Under the pieces are notes generated by a model. It was not told the origin of the DNA, searched no databases, and saw only the letters and a list, made by a program, of their open reading frames with translations. 64,000 nucleotides of DNA, taken from Holosporaceae bacterium 'Namur'. Its GTDB lineage: Bacteria > Pseudomonadota > Alphaproteobacteria > Rickettsiales > Midichloriaceae. Position 1 is the first letter of the stretch. Each line of letters starts with the position of its first letter. The stretch lies in the NCBI GenBank assembly GCA_014116815.1, contig JACGYV010000002.1:1-64000 (forward strand), read 5' to 3'. Shown here in pieces: positions 43,736-53,247 of this stretch. Both the position numbers and the translations under genes were made by a program.

Positions 43736-44272
43736 ATGGCTTTAATGCAAGTTATAAAAGAACCGGATCCTTTACTAAGAAAAGTTTCAAAACCCGTCCA
43801 AAAATTTGATGTGAAGCTTATAAATTTTATTGATGATTTAATTGAAACCATGTATGAGGAAAAAGGCATGGGAATTGCGGCAATTCAGGTAGGTAAGCCG
43901 ATTAGAGCATTAGTTGTAGATATCCCGATTAAAGAAGAAAAGAACCCTTTTATCATAATAAATCCTAAGATTAAATTTTTATCTAAAGAGACGGTAATTC
44001 TAGATGAAGGGTGCTTATCGGTAAAAAGCGACAATGGTACTTTAGTGAACGGTAAAGTTGAAAGACCCGTAAGCATCACGATTGAATACCGGGATTTACA
44101 AGGTAACTTTAAAGAGCTGGCAATCGACGGCACAAAATCAGAATATGACTTATGGTTTGCAAGATGCTTACAGCATGAGCTCGATCATCTGGACGGCGTT
44201 TTATTTATAGATAAGCTTTGTGCCATGCAGGATATTAACACGATAAATAAAAAAGAATGCATAAAATCTTAA
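43736..44272 (+). CDS. def: Peptide deformylase
   Basis: Def removes the formyl group from nascent N-terminal Met using a metal ion. All three motifs are present: GMGIAAIQVG, EGCLSV with Cys93, and QHELDH with His147, Glu148 and His151. The 178-residue length is standard. It sits 87 bp before prfA and on the same strand, which may reflect a translation-related cluster with rodA. Confidence 0.95.
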   Translation: MALMQVIKEPDPLLRKVSKPVQKFDVKLINFIDDLIETMYEEKGMGIAAIQVGKPIRALVVDIPIKEEKNPFIIINPKIKFLSKETVILDEGCLSVKSDNGTLVNGKVERPVSITIEYRDLQGNFKELAIDGTKSEYDLWFARCLQHELDHLDGVLFIDKLCAMQDINTINKKECIKS

Positions 44273-44359
44273 GAATTATGCGGATTATTAAACCTCTTAA
44301 GCCGATTGCGCTTGAATAAATAGAAGTTTTAAAATACTATGCAAACAAAAAAGTAGTTT

Positions 44360-45439
44360 ATGTCATTTAGTGAAAAGTTAGATAAAATTATTGGCCGCTT
44401 TGATGAATTGAATCAAAGATTCTTAAACCCGGATGCTATTCCGTCTGCTGAATTTTCTAAGATAGCTAAAGAACGATCGGATCTTGAGCAGATCGTTCCT
44501 TTAGCACAAAAATACAGAAAAACCGAGGATGCAAAGCAGGAACTCGAACAAATGCTCAAAGATCCCAATCTTGACCCTGATTTTAAAGAAGTTGTTCAAC
44601 AGGAGATTAAAGATAGCATTAAGCAGCTTGAAGATCTTACGCAAGAACTTAAAGTTGCTTTGATTCCAAAAGATGAATACGATGAGAAAAATGCTATTAT
44701 AGAAATTAGAGCAGGAACCGGCGGAGATGAAGCTGCACTTTTTGCGGCAGTACTTTTCAGGATGTATCAAAGGTATGCTGAAAAAAACCGCTGGAAAGTT
44801 GAGATATTATCCGCGTCGGAAACCGGTTTAGACGGATATAAGGAAATTTCCGTTTCTATTACAGGTCGAGGCGTATTTGCAAGACTTAAGTTTGAATCAG
44901 GCGTGCATAGGGTGCAGAGGGTTCCGGAAACCGAGTCAAGCGGAAGAATTCATACTTCAGCTGCAACAGTTGCCGTTTTACCTGAAGCCGAAGAGGTTGA
45001 TATTCATATTGAAGAAAAAGATTTAAAAATTGATGTCTTTAGAGCAAGCGGTGCAGGCGGGCAGCATGTAAACACAACCGACAGCGCAGTCAGGATCACC
45101 CATATACCTACCGGGGTAGTCGTTACCCAACAAGATGAAAAATCTCAACATAAAAACAAAGCAAGAGCTTTAAAAATATTAAGATCAAGGCTATTTGAAG
45201 CGCAAAGGGAAAAAATCGAAGCTGAACGTTCAGCACTTAGAAAGGGGCAAGTGGGAAGCGGGGATAGGTCGGAAAGAATCAGAACTTACAATTATCCGCA
45301 AAGCAGAGTAACAGACCACAGAATAAACATTACTTTATATGATCTGAATAAAGTTACCAATGAAGGATTTATAGATCCGTTTATAGACGCATTAAATGCT
45401 GAAGACCAAGCTGAAAAACTCTCTGCTTCCGAGGATTAA
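44360..45439 (+). CDS. prfA: Peptide chain release factor 1
   Basis: RF1 terminates translation at UAA and UAG. The 359-residue protein has the GGQ motif at residues 233-235 ([20 protein letters not shown]) and the codon-recognition PxT motif as PET in [16 protein letters not shown]. The long N-terminal coiled coil is typical. RF1 is relevant to the amber-interrupted gene at 37308. rodA begins 3 bp after its stop. Confidence 0.97.
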   Translation: MSFSEKLDKIIGRFDELNQRFLNPDAIPSAEFSKIAKERSDLEQIVPLAQKYRKTEDAKQELEQMLKDPNLDPDFKEVVQQEIKDSIKQLEDLTQELKVALIPKDEYDEKNAIIEIRAGTGGDEAALFAAVLFRMYQRYAEKNRWKVEILSASETGLDGYKEISVSITGRGVFARLKFESGVHRVQRVPETESSGRIHTSAATVAVLPEAEEVDIHIEEKDLKIDVFRASGAGGQHVNTTDSAVRITHIPTGVVVTQQDEKSQHKNKARALKILRSRLFEAQREKIEAERSALRKGQVGSGDRSERIRTYNYPQSRVTDHRINITLYDLNKVTNEGFIDPFIDALNAEDQAEKLSASED

Positions 45440-45442
45440 AAA

Positions 45443-46564
45443 ATGACTAAGGAATTTAATACTGCAAATGGCCATAAATTCCTTAACATTAGTTGGAAAC
45501 TATTATTAATTACGTTTTCCATCTCTTTAGTCGGAGTTGCATTGTTATATTCTGCCGCTAACGGCAAAATGGAACCATGGGCAATTAAACAACTTTATAC
45601 AATTTTGTTTACTCTTCCGTTAATTATTCTTTTATGCTTAGTTGATACATATTTAATTTTTAAATATGCATATGTCTTTTATTTCATTTGCCTCTTTTTA
45701 TTGGTTTTAGCTGAGGTTCTCGGGCATAAGGCAATGGGAGCACAGAGATGGTTAAAACTAGGTTCTTTAAATATACAACCTTCCGAATTCGTTAAACTTG
45801 CTATCATATTATCATTGGCACGGTACTTTCATACCTTACATTCAAACCAGGTAAGCAACTTTAAATCCCTTATAATTCCTATATTAATTTTTTTACTTCC
45901 CGCGATTCTTGTTTTAAAGCAACCTAATCTCGGTACTGCGGCAATAATTATTATGATTTCTGCTGCAATTTTTTTTGTTTCCGGAGTGAGGATTTGGAAA
46001 TTTGCTCTGGTCATTATAGCGGGTTTAGGTATTCTGCCGGTTATTTGGCAATTTATGCATGATTACCAAAAACAGCGTGTACTTACTTTCCTTGACCCGG
46101 AACGTGACCCTTTAGGCGCAGGATATAACATTATTCAATCGAAGATCGCCATCGGATCAGGTGGAGTATTAGGAAAAGGTTTCTTACAAGGTTCACAAAA
46201 TCAACTTAGCTTCTTACCTGAAAACCAAACTGATTTCATATTTACTTTACTTGCCGAAGAGTTCGGCTTGGTTGGCGTTGCTATATTACTTATTATGTAT
46301 TTTATAGTTAGCTTATATTGTTATTACATATCATTTAATTGTGACAGCCATTTTTGCAGGCTTGCTTCAGTCGGAGTTGCAACCATGCTATTTATTCATG
46401 TGTTTATTAACATAGGAATGATTTCAGGTATGTTACCTGTAGTCGGAACTCCCCTGCCCTTTCTTTCTTACGGAGGCTCAAATTTAATTGCTTCATTTTT
46501 GGGCATCGGGATTGTGCTTAATTCCCAAAGTAATAAAAGTTTAAAGCTTACTAAATCGTTATAA
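45443..46564 (+). CDS. rodA: Rod-shape SEDS protein RodA
   Basis: RodA is the peptidoglycan glycosyltransferase of the elongation machinery. The 373-residue polytopic protein has about ten membrane helices and the SEDS motifs GAQRWLKLGSLNIQPSEFVKL, QPNLGTAAIIIMI, QSKIAIGSGGVLGKGFLQGS and VGTPLPFLSYGGSNLI. RodA is favoured over FtsW by length and by the GSQNQLSFLPENQTDFIF segment. Its partner Pbp2 is not in the window. Presence implies a peptidoglycan layer. Confidence 0.92.
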   Translation: MTKEFNTANGHKFLNISWKLLLITFSISLVGVALLYSAANGKMEPWAIKQLYTILFTLPLIILLCLVDTYLIFKYAYVFYFICLFLLVLAEVLGHKAMGAQRWLKLGSLNIQPSEFVKLAIILSLARYFHTLHSNQVSNFKSLIIPILIFLLPAILVLKQPNLGTAAIIIMISAAIFFVSGVRIWKFALVIIAGLGILPVIWQFMHDYQKQRVLTFLDPERDPLGAGYNIIQSKIAIGSGGVLGKGFLQGSQNQLSFLPENQTDFIFTLLAEEFGLVGVAILLIMYFIVSLYCYYISFNCDSHFCRLASVGVATMLFIHVFINIGMISGMLPVVGTPLPFLSYGGSNLIASFLGIGIVLNSQSNKSLKLTKSL

Positions 46565-46656
46565 TATTCCCTATATATCAAACATATAAAATTATATTGC
46601 ATTATCATTTTAATCTATTACGCTGATATACTTATTGTTAACGGGGGAGGCTAACA

Positions 46657-49164
46657 ATGAGTAAAATTTTCCAAAGGGAATCTATTGTAGATTTACCAAC
46701 CGATGAATCTTTGTACCGTATAAGCATAATAAGAAAGCTAATCGGTTCTCTAAACATTCTTAAACTTGATAAAGATTTACAGGAATTTAAAGATTCATTC
46801 CATAGGTTAGATATTTTACTTGAGCATTTTAATGTCCAGGATTTGATCGAAGAAACTATTAATTTTAAAGCAAATTTCCATGACGGCTCAATGGAAAGAA
46901 AGTATCAATGTATTGATTATTTAGTTTTAAAGGGCGCAAAATTAAATGAATCAAAATATATCTTTAACAACTTAAATATCTATGAAATCCAGCTCTTACT
47001 TGATAGAGGGTACCCTCAAAATTTAGCATTCAAAAGTATTTTGGAAATATTAAATCAACATGATAGTCGGGAAGAAACCTTACATAAAGCGAAATTGTTA
47101 TTAGACCACCTTATACAAGATAATAAAGAAATAATTAATGAGCTGAATCACAAATCATTACCGGACAACCTACCGAATAAGTTTATTCACTTTCTTATCG
47201 AAAAAGGACTTGATTTAAAAATAATATTTGCTAAAGCATTGTTTAGTAATCCTGAAAATAGTTTAGAAATAGATGAGATACAAAAAAAATACTTTGATAT
47301 CGCGTTTAAGCATAAACTGGATATTGATAATATCTTCTATGATTTAAGTTTATTTAATCTTACAAATATTAATATTATTGTTGTTGAATATTTGCTTAAC
47401 AATGGGCTATCACCCGAGGCGCTTACTAAAACAATAATTAATTGTTTAACTATAGAAAATTATCTTAACTATGATTTGGGCTTACAAAAAGAGTTTGTAA
47501 AAGAATTACTTGAGCTTGCTTTAAATAATGGCACGGAGACTAATTATACAAAAAAGAATAATTCTTTAATTGATGAATTTGCAGAATTGGGTGAGTATGA
47601 GCTTCTTGATTTAGTTCTTTCCGGAGGTACGGATAATGTACTTTCTATCTCTGCTTATATTGAAAGCTGCTATTCAATTACGGCTTGCATGGAAATACAA
47701 AAAAGGTTCCCTGAGACTTATTCCGAAAAAGAAATTTATCAATATTTACGAGCGGAAGGCAAATCAAATTCCGAAACCGGATTATTTTTAGATAAATATA
47801 ACTTAACCAAAGATTATTTAAATTACCAAAATGGTTTCGAAAGCAACCTTAGCGATATAGAAATTGCTATAATTGAATCGCAAAATATTACCGCGCTCGC
47901 GATAGAAGAAGCTAAGTCGATCAATAAATATGGCTTCAATCTATTGCATATCGCTTTGTTAAATCGAGACTTCGCCCTAGCCAATAAACTAATAGAAATG
48001 GGGGTTGACCTTACTGAAGCTAATAATAATGAAGTATCCGGAATTCTAATGTTACCGAGAGCTTATGACTCCAGAGGAGTTGATGAGAAAGAGGTGGAAA
48101 AAATATACGATATAATTATGGCTCAATATAAAGACATTGATATTATACTTTCTAACGGCGAGAACGTTATTGATCATTACCTGAGCAACCAAACACACAA
48201 AGAACTGGTAATAAATAAATCCAAAGACCCGTTATTTTATTTTTTTAAAGATCATTCGGATCTGTTTTTACCTTCTCAACAGACTGATAAGACCCACATA
48301 GCAATTAGCCACGGTGAGCATTTTTGGTCAACCGGCATATATGCATTTGCAAGGCTGGTAATGAAAAAGCATTTCGATGTAATTTTCCATCTGGTTACTA
48401 AAGAGATGCTGGAAAAAGGCGGAGATAAATTTATTCAGCAATTTGACGGGTGGATAAACCCGGGCGCAGGAGACAGTTACCCGAAACATCTTAACGAGTT
48501 TAATATATCCGACTGGCAACCGCAGTATGAAATTGAAGAAGCTTATCAATTAGCATTAGATAAAACCTCTTTGTACAATATTCCTTATATGGGCATATGT
48601 GCAGGAGCACAACATTTTATACTTTATAATAAAGGATATTTAAGCCCGTTGAATGATTATAACCATGGTCGGCATGAAGTTACATACCTTAAGGGAACGC
48701 TGGCGCACTTCCAAGCGATGACTTCATTAGAGCAGCAGCAAGCACTCTTAAGTTGCGAATTCCCGGAGATAAAATTTATGGGCGACACTGCTCATCACTT
48801 TGCGGGAGTTTTAAATAAGCTTGGAAACGATATTGAGCTCGGTGCAATTTCAGAAGATGAGGTACCGATGTCATACGCTCATATCAACGGGTTAAGTTAT
48901 GCTACGCAATTTCATCCCGAGCATTATTATAATATGAATAATGATGAAGGGTCTGTAAATTACCAAGCGGTTTGGCTGGATAATTTTATAAATTTAAGCA
49001 AAATGCATCATCAGGCGATTTATAATAATGAAATCTATCCTGAAGTTTATATGGATAAAATTATGCAAAGGCTTGAGGAATGTAATAATCAAAAAATAAA
49101 TATTAATGAAAATGAACCGCATGAACAACCGTTTAATACTGAAAACACTGAGTTTTGCACTTAA
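46657..49164 (+). CDS. Ankyrin-like region fused to a class I glutamine-amidotransferase-like domain (835 aa)
   Basis: Residues 1-~480 are helical and end with a recognisable ankyrin repeat (YGFNLLHIALLNRDFALANK, about 424-457). Residues ~555-800 are a class I GATase/C26 peptidase fold: WINPGAGDSYP, nucleophile Cys648 in MGICAGAQHFI, and His753-Pro-Glu755 in ATQFHPEHYY complete the triad. The nearest named relatives are gamma-glutamyl-GABA hydrolases (PuuD) and other stand-alone amidohydrolases. It has a strong GGGGGAGG ribosome-binding site. No synthetase domain is attached, so the GATase part probably hydrolyses a gamma-glutamyl substrate. An effector role is inferred from the ankyrin part. 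Confidence 0.7.
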   Translation: MSKIFQRESIVDLPTDESLYRISIIRKLIGSLNILKLDKDLQEFKDSFHRLDILLEHFNVQDLIEETINFKANFHDGSMERKYQCIDYLVLKGAKLNESKYIFNNLNIYEIQLLLDRGYPQNLAFKSILEILNQHDSREETLHKAKLLLDHLIQDNKEIINELNHKSLPDNLPNKFIHFLIEKGLDLKIIFAKALFSNPENSLEIDEIQKKYFDIAFKHKLDIDNIFYDLSLFNLTNINIIVVEYLLNNGLSPEALTKTIINCLTIENYLNYDLGLQKEFVKELLELALNNGTETNYTKKNNSLIDEFAELGEYELLDLVLSGGTDNVLSISAYIESCYSITACMEIQKRFPETYSEKEIYQYLRAEGKSNSETGLFLDKYNLTKDYLNYQNGFESNLSDIEIAIIESQNITALAIEEAKSINKYGFNLLHIALLNRDFALANKLIEMGVDLTEANNNEVSGILMLPRAYDSRGVDEKEVEKIYDIIMAQYKDIDIILSNGENVIDHYLSNQTHKELVINKSKDPLFYFFKDHSDLFLPSQQTDKTHIAISHGEHFWSTGIYAFARLVMKKHFDVIFHLVTKEMLEKGGDKFIQQFDGWINPGAGDSYPKHLNEFNISDWQPQYEIEEAYQLALDKTSLYNIPYMGICAGAQHFILYNKGYLSPLNDYNHGRHEVTYLKGTLAHFQAMTSLEQQQALLSCEFPEIKFMGDTAHHFAGVLNKLGNDIELGAISEDEVPMSYAHINGLSYATQFHPEHYYNMNNDEGSVNYQAVWLDNFINLSKMHHQAIYNNEIYPEVYMDKIMQRLEECNNQKININENEPHEQPFNTENTEFCT

Positions 49165-49203
49165 TAAGTTGATAGCAAATTATAATAATAACAATGTTGA
49201 AGC

Positions 49204-49249
49204 CGATATTTTAATCTTTCATTAAAAAGATTTACTAAAATTAATATCG
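49204..49249. other. Nested inverted repeats after the GATase-fusion gene
   Basis: CGATATT (49204-49210) pairs with AATATCG (49243-49249), and inside it AATCTTT (49213-49219) pairs with AAAGATT (49226-49232). It may end the upstream transcript. Confidence 0.35.
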
Positions 49250-49268
49250 ACTTTTCGGTTCTTTTGTA

Positions 49269-49297
49269 TTGACGGGTTTATGTATATGCACTACTAT
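49269..49297 (+). promoter_or_regulatory. Promoter of the cold-shock gene
   Basis: TTGACG (49269-49274) and TACTAT (49292-49297) are separated by exactly 17 bases. The start would be near 49304, leaving a leader of about 95 nt before the cold-shock ATG, similar to the long leaders of cold-shock genes. Confidence 0.6.
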
Positions 49298-49398
49298 ATC
49301 AAAATTATTTTTACGCGAATCCACAAGCTCTTTTTTATATATTTGAAGCATGGAATTACGTAAGATTGTGCAACAAATTTATTAAAAGGACGCTACTT

Positions 49399-49608
49399 AT
49401 GTCAACAGGAACAGTTAAATGGTTTAACGCTCAAAAGGGTTATGGTTTTATTGAATCGGAAGAAGGTGGGGACATTTTTGTTCACATTAGTGCGGTTGAG
49501 CGCGCAGGCTTAAATTCACTTCGTGAAGGTCAAAAACTTACTTATGAAGTTAATAAAGGCAAAGACAATAAAGAATCTGCAGTTAATTTACAGCTTTTAA
49601 AAGGCTAA
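49399..49608 (+). CDS. Cold-shock protein (CspA family)
   Basis: The 69-residue cold-shock domain protein is a single-strand RNA/DNA chaperone. It starts [20 protein letters not shown] with RNP1 KGYGFI and RNP2 IFVHISAV. I chose the ATG at 49399, preceded by an AAAAGGA ribosome-binding site, rather than an in-frame upstream ATG at 49366 that adds a non-family extension. It is followed by a DEAD-box helicase gene, a common cold-adaptation pairing. Confidence 0.92.
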   Translation: MSTGTVKWFNAQKGYGFIESEEGGDIFVHISAVERAGLNSLREGQKLTYEVNKGKDNKESAVNLQLLKG

Positions 49609-49728
49609 TTAACCTAATCAATTTTCTAATAAAACTTCTTTTAAAGTTCCGTAAAAAAAAGCTTTCAAAACAAGTTTTATATATATCTAAAAGCTTAAAA
49701 GCTAGAAAATTATAAATCTATATTAGGT

Positions 49729-49753
49729 GAGGAAGATATTTATAACCTTCCTC
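49729..49753 (+). other. Hairpin upstream of the DEAD-box helicase gene
   Basis: GAGGAAG (49729-49735) pairs with CTTCCTC (49747-49753), 27 bases before the ATG at 49781, and is followed by a weak T-rich tract. It could be an attenuator or leader structure. Confidence 0.4.
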
Positions 49754-49780
49754 ATTTAGTTTTAATATGAGAGTTTTTTT

Positions 49781-50866
49781 ATGAGTAACTTTAATACAAT
49801 GAATCTTTCTGATTCATTACGGAAATCTATTACCAAAATGGGTTATACAACCCCTACTCCAATTCAAGCGGAAACAATTCCTATTGCATTAACAGGTAAA
49901 GATATTATCGGGACTGCACAGACAGGCACCGGGAAAACAGCAGCTTTTCTTATCCCCCTTTTTTCAAAGTTAATGGCTTCCAGAGAAAGTCATGCTATAA
50001 TTTTAGCTCCGACAAGAGAGCTTGCACTGCAAATAATGCAGGTTGTTGAAAGCCTTATGCCTCAAGACGGAAGATTTCCGACCGCACTATTAGTCGGCGG
50101 CGCAGATATAGGAAAACAATTAAGGCAACTTAAGGCGAAACCGCGTTTAGTTGTAGCAACACCGGGAAGAGTTAACGATCACATAAAGAGAAGAAGTATA
50201 AATCTTAAATTCTTTAACTTATTAGTTTTAGATGAATTTGATAGAATGCTGGACATCGGCTTTACTCCGCAAATTGAAAAAGTTATAAGCTTTATGGGAG
50301 AGAATCGTCAAACTTTAATGTTCTCTGCTACCCTAACCCCGCAAGTAATTAAATTATCTAAAAAATATTTAACGGATCCTGCGGTTATAAATGCCGGTAC
50401 AGTTAATACTCCGGTTAAAAATATTGATCAGAAGATGATTAACACTACTGAAAGAAATAAATATGATGACCTTTTATCTGAGATAAGCAAGCGTGACGGC
50501 TCAATAATTATATTTGTCAGTACAAAAAGCGGAGCGGATAAATTAAGCTTCAAATTAAATAATGATAACCAAAATACCTCTCCTTTCCATGGTGATATTC
50601 CGCATAGAAAGCGTGAGAGAGTGGTTAAAAACTTTAAATCTCAAGATTTTAGAATTTTAGTTGCGACTGATATTGCGGCACGCGGTCTTGATATTAATCA
50701 TATTAGGCATGTAATTAATTATGACCTGCCAAGATGCCCGGAAGACTATATTCACCGTTTAGGAAGAACTGCACGCGCCGGCGCTAAAGGTTCTGCGGTT
50801 AGCTTCATAGTTCCTGCTGATGGTAAAAAGTGGACGGCGATTAAACGCATAATGAAGCAAGCATAA
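49781..50866 (+). CDS. DEAD-box RNA helicase (RhlE-like) with DEFD motif
   Basis: The 361-residue minimal helicase core has the Q motif GYTTPTPIQAETIP, Walker A AQTGTGKT with Lys52, PTRELALQ, TPGR, SAT, and C-terminal ATDIAARGLDI and HRLGRTARAG. The Walker B motif is DEFD (151-154) instead of DEAD: Phe replaces Ala while Asp, Glu and Asp are kept. There is no C-terminal extension. It would unwind RNA duplexes in ribosome assembly or mRNA decay. A strong terminator follows at 50891-50927. Confidence 0.9.
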   Translation: MSNFNTMNLSDSLRKSITKMGYTTPTPIQAETIPIALTGKDIIGTAQTGTGKTAAFLIPLFSKLMASRESHAIILAPTRELALQIMQVVESLMPQDGRFPTALLVGGADIGKQLRQLKAKPRLVVATPGRVNDHIKRRSINLKFFNLLVLDEFDRMLDIGFTPQIEKVISFMGENRQTLMFSATLTPQVIKLSKKYLTDPAVINAGTVNTPVKNIDQKMINTTERNKYDDLLSEISKRDGSIIIFVSTKSGADKLSFKLNNDNQNTSPFHGDIPHRKRERVVKNFKSQDFRILVATDIAARGLDINHIRHVINYDLPRCPEDYIHRLGRTARAGAKGSAVSFIVPADGKKWTAIKRIMKQA

Positions 50867-50890
50867 ATTTCATTTAATTCTAAGTATTAA

Positions 50891-50927
50891 AAACTCCTTT
50901 GAGACAACCCTTAAGGGAGTTTTTTTT
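50891..50927 (+). terminator. Rho-independent terminator of the helicase gene
   Basis: AAACTCC (50891-50897) pairs with GGAGTTT (50916-50922), followed by a run of T. Confidence 0.75.
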
Positions 50928-51266
50928 ATATAAGAAAGTTTTATATATAGTAAAAGCAATTAAAGTATGGTACAATAAAAAAAATAGTGTAATATAGATT
51001 GTAAGACTTGTATCAGCTTTCTAGTGCCATTATATGGCTTATTTCATTATAATGGTGGAATCAATACGAAATTATAAATATTTTTAGCAATAAGTAAATT
51101 ATCAAAAGCTAAATAACCGAATTACCACTTTAAATAAAAATTTAACTATATTATACAAATACCATACTTAAATATATAGTAAAATAAGTTGAATATCTAA
51201 CGCGTTTATCTAAATGCAATAAGTTAAGTCCTGCGACTGAAAATCAGATAATAAGAATAGTAAGAA

Positions 51267-51298
51267 GCACGCGCCTAGTCGCCATTTATGGCGCGTGC
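51267..51298. other. GC-rich perfect hairpin
   Basis: GCACGCGCC (51267-51275) is complementary to GGCGCGTGC (51290-51298) with a 14-base loop. No T-run follows. It is the only GC-rich structure in a long AT-rich gap. Confidence 0.5.
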
Positions 51299-51756
51299 GC
51301 GTATAAATGACTATGTCAATTATACGCAAACTTAGTTTGATTTTTTATAGTTTAACTATGCTCCGGGTATATAAGATATTCAACTTAACTATACTTCTCG
51401 GCAAAGACATTCACGTTTTAACTTGTAATTTCAATGGCTTACAACCACTATACTTTTAAAATAACAGCATTTTACTCTTTTTGCATAAATTAAGGATAAG
51501 CTTAATAAAAATTTAACATCTTTTCACCTTCTTCTTAACATAACTTAAATATTAGTATGTTATAATGAGCATTAATTATAATGAGAACTAGACACATATG
51601 AATAAGAATAAATTACTAACCGATCATAATGAACATAATAAGCAATCTGAGCTTTAACAGCCCTAACAATGAATGAATTGTTAAGCTATTAACAAGTTGC
51701 ACCCTTAAATAAAAATAAAGACTTTATAATATTAAATAAATTAAAAGGTAAATAAC

Positions 51757-53002
51757 ATGGCAAAAAAAAATTTACTGGCAGCAGCTTATAGTCAAGTAAT
51801 TGCAAATCCTAATACTCCAACTAAGATGAAAGAGGAAGTTATTCAGAATATCCTAAAAGGTTATACAGGATCATTTAATTCAAAACACCAAGAGATTGCA
51901 AAAGCTGTATTTGATACTGTTCAAACTGGACAAGCGCAAGTTTCAGAAAAATTTAAGCAAGAAATTATTGCTAAATACGCACCTAAAACTGTTGCACCTG
52001 AGCCAACCGTAGAAACTGAAGCACCTAAAGCTGAACAAGCTTCTACTCCTAACGAAGAAGCTAAAACTTCACAACAACCTCAAGCTGAAGCTGGCGAAAA
52101 TATAGCAGGCAGTAGCACACAAGGTTCTTCGAACACTACATCAAATGAAGAGGCTAAAGCTAGCGAAGATGTAACAGATGATAGTACGGAAGCTTCCTCA
52201 AATACTACTACTGATAAAACTCAGCAAAGACCAAAAGAAGGATTTTATAAAAATTTTACAAATTTTTTTGAAAAAGGGTTTAATACAACTCAAAAGGCAT
52301 TTTATACCTTTACAGGTGCTGATAAATATGACGAAAATGGAGAGCCGATAAAGCGCCCGGAAGAAAATAAAGAAGAAGATTTAGGCACAACTAATAATAA
52401 TCAAGAAAATTCTACACCTTCTTCCAAATGGTATTCATTTATTTTTGGTAAGAAACTAAATAATAGTGCAACACCTGAAGCAAGTGCAACACCTGAAGCA
52501 AGTGCAACACCTGAAGCAAGTGCAACACCTGAAGCAAGTGCAACACCTGAAGCAAGTGCAACACCTGAAGCAAGTGCAACACCTGAAGCAAGTGCAACAC
52601 CTGAAGCCAAGTGCAACACCTGAAGCAAGTGCAACACCTGAAGCAAGTGCAACACCTGAAGCAAGTGCAACACCTGAAGCAAGTGCAACACCTGAAGCAA
52701 GTGCAACACCTGAAGCAAGTGCAACACCTGAAGCGACTAATTTAGCTGAAAATATAGCAAAAGGGTTTGAAGAAGTATTGGCTAGTATGCCGGTAGTAAG
52801 TGAATCACCAACCCCTATTCCTTTTACTACACCAAGTGCAAGCCCTGAACTGATTTATTCGCCTTCACCCAGCATAAATGGTTTCTTTAAATGCTATAAT
52901 GCTGATGGAAGTGTCTCCGGGGCTAATTTGCATCTTCCCGAAGATCCTAATGGGCCTACTCTTATTTGCCCTACTCCGGATGTAACGGATTATACTTATT
53001 AA
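51757..53002 (+). pseudogene. SATPEA-repeat protein gene interrupted by a one-base insertion
   Basis: The 5' frame encodes ~240 residues of helical and then Thr/Ser/Glu/Pro-rich sequence (MAKKNLLAAAYSQVIANPNT...), followed by SATPEA repeats. The eighth of fifteen repeats has an extra C (position near 52607), so this frame ends after 288 residues with EAKCNT. A second frame holds the remaining repeats and a Pro/Ser-rich tail ending TPDVTDYTY at 53002. Without the extra C the product would be 414 residues. I recognise no domain and see no classical signal peptide. A terminator follows at 53014. It may be a true mutation, a phase-variable state or an assembly error. Confidence 0.65.
52465..52735 (+). 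repeat. Fifteen tandem 18-bp repeats (SATPEA)
   Basis: The unit AGTGCAACACCTGAAGCA is repeated 15 times with almost no variation; unit 8 (52591-52609) has 19 bases and unit 15 ends in GCG. The near-identity suggests recent slippage expansion. In frame it encodes the hexapeptide SATPEA. Confidence 0.95.
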
Positions 53003-53013
53003 CCTTAATCGCG

Positions 53014-53053
53014 GCTGCTATATTTTACTTATCAAATTTAGCAGCTTTCTTTT
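53014..53053 (+). terminator. Terminator after the SATPEA-repeat gene
   Basis: GCTGCTA (53014-53020) pairs with TAGCAGC (53039-53045), followed by TTTCTTTT. Confidence 0.6.
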
Positions 53054-53128
53054 AAAGCTAAAAAGGCAAAAAATATATTAACGCTTAATTAAATAATATA
53101 TTTTTCAGTGTACTTACGCAGAATACCC

Positions 53129-53158
53129 TTGACAACAACCTTTCAAGCGAACTACTGT
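53129..53158 (+). promoter_or_regulatory. Candidate promoter of the outer-membrane protein gene
   Basis: A consensus TTGACA (53129-53134) and TACTGT (53153-53158) are 18 bases apart, about 90 bases before the ATG at 53248. Confidence 0.5.
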
Positions 53159-53247
53159 TTAAAAAAAATTGTTTAGTTTAAATGTACTAAAATATATAAT
53201 CATTTAATATGCAAAAAATAAAATTGGACAATTAAGGAAATAAATTT

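Larger units (their letters stand above)
50867..51756. other. 890-bp intergenic region
   Basis: This long region has no convincing gene. It holds the helicase terminator (50891-50927), a GC-rich hairpin at 51267-51298 that stands out from the AT-rich background, and a 19-codon frame at 51598 with no clear ribosome-binding site. Several TATAAT-like words lie before 51757. Nothing resembles a known structured RNA by eye. Confidence 0.4.

Noticed and set aside
51598..51657. A 19-codon frame (MNKNKLLTDHNEHNKQSEL)
   Set aside because: No good ribosome-binding site or terminator, and no recognisable peptide; such frames occur by chance in this AT-rich gap.
52466..52600. Plus-strand frame reading QHLKQV repeats at the start of the array
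   Set aside because: It is the shifted reading of the same repeats; only its later part, after the extra C, is the true downstream half of the gene.
52401..52727. Minus-strand 108-codon frame of Leu/Val/Ala/Ser repeats across the array
   Set aside because: It is the complement of the SATPEA repeat and owes its length to repetition, with no start context.
52465..52735. Tandem repeats considered as a CRISPR array
   Set aside because: There are no spacers: 18-bp units are directly adjacent and lie inside a coding frame as SATPEA.
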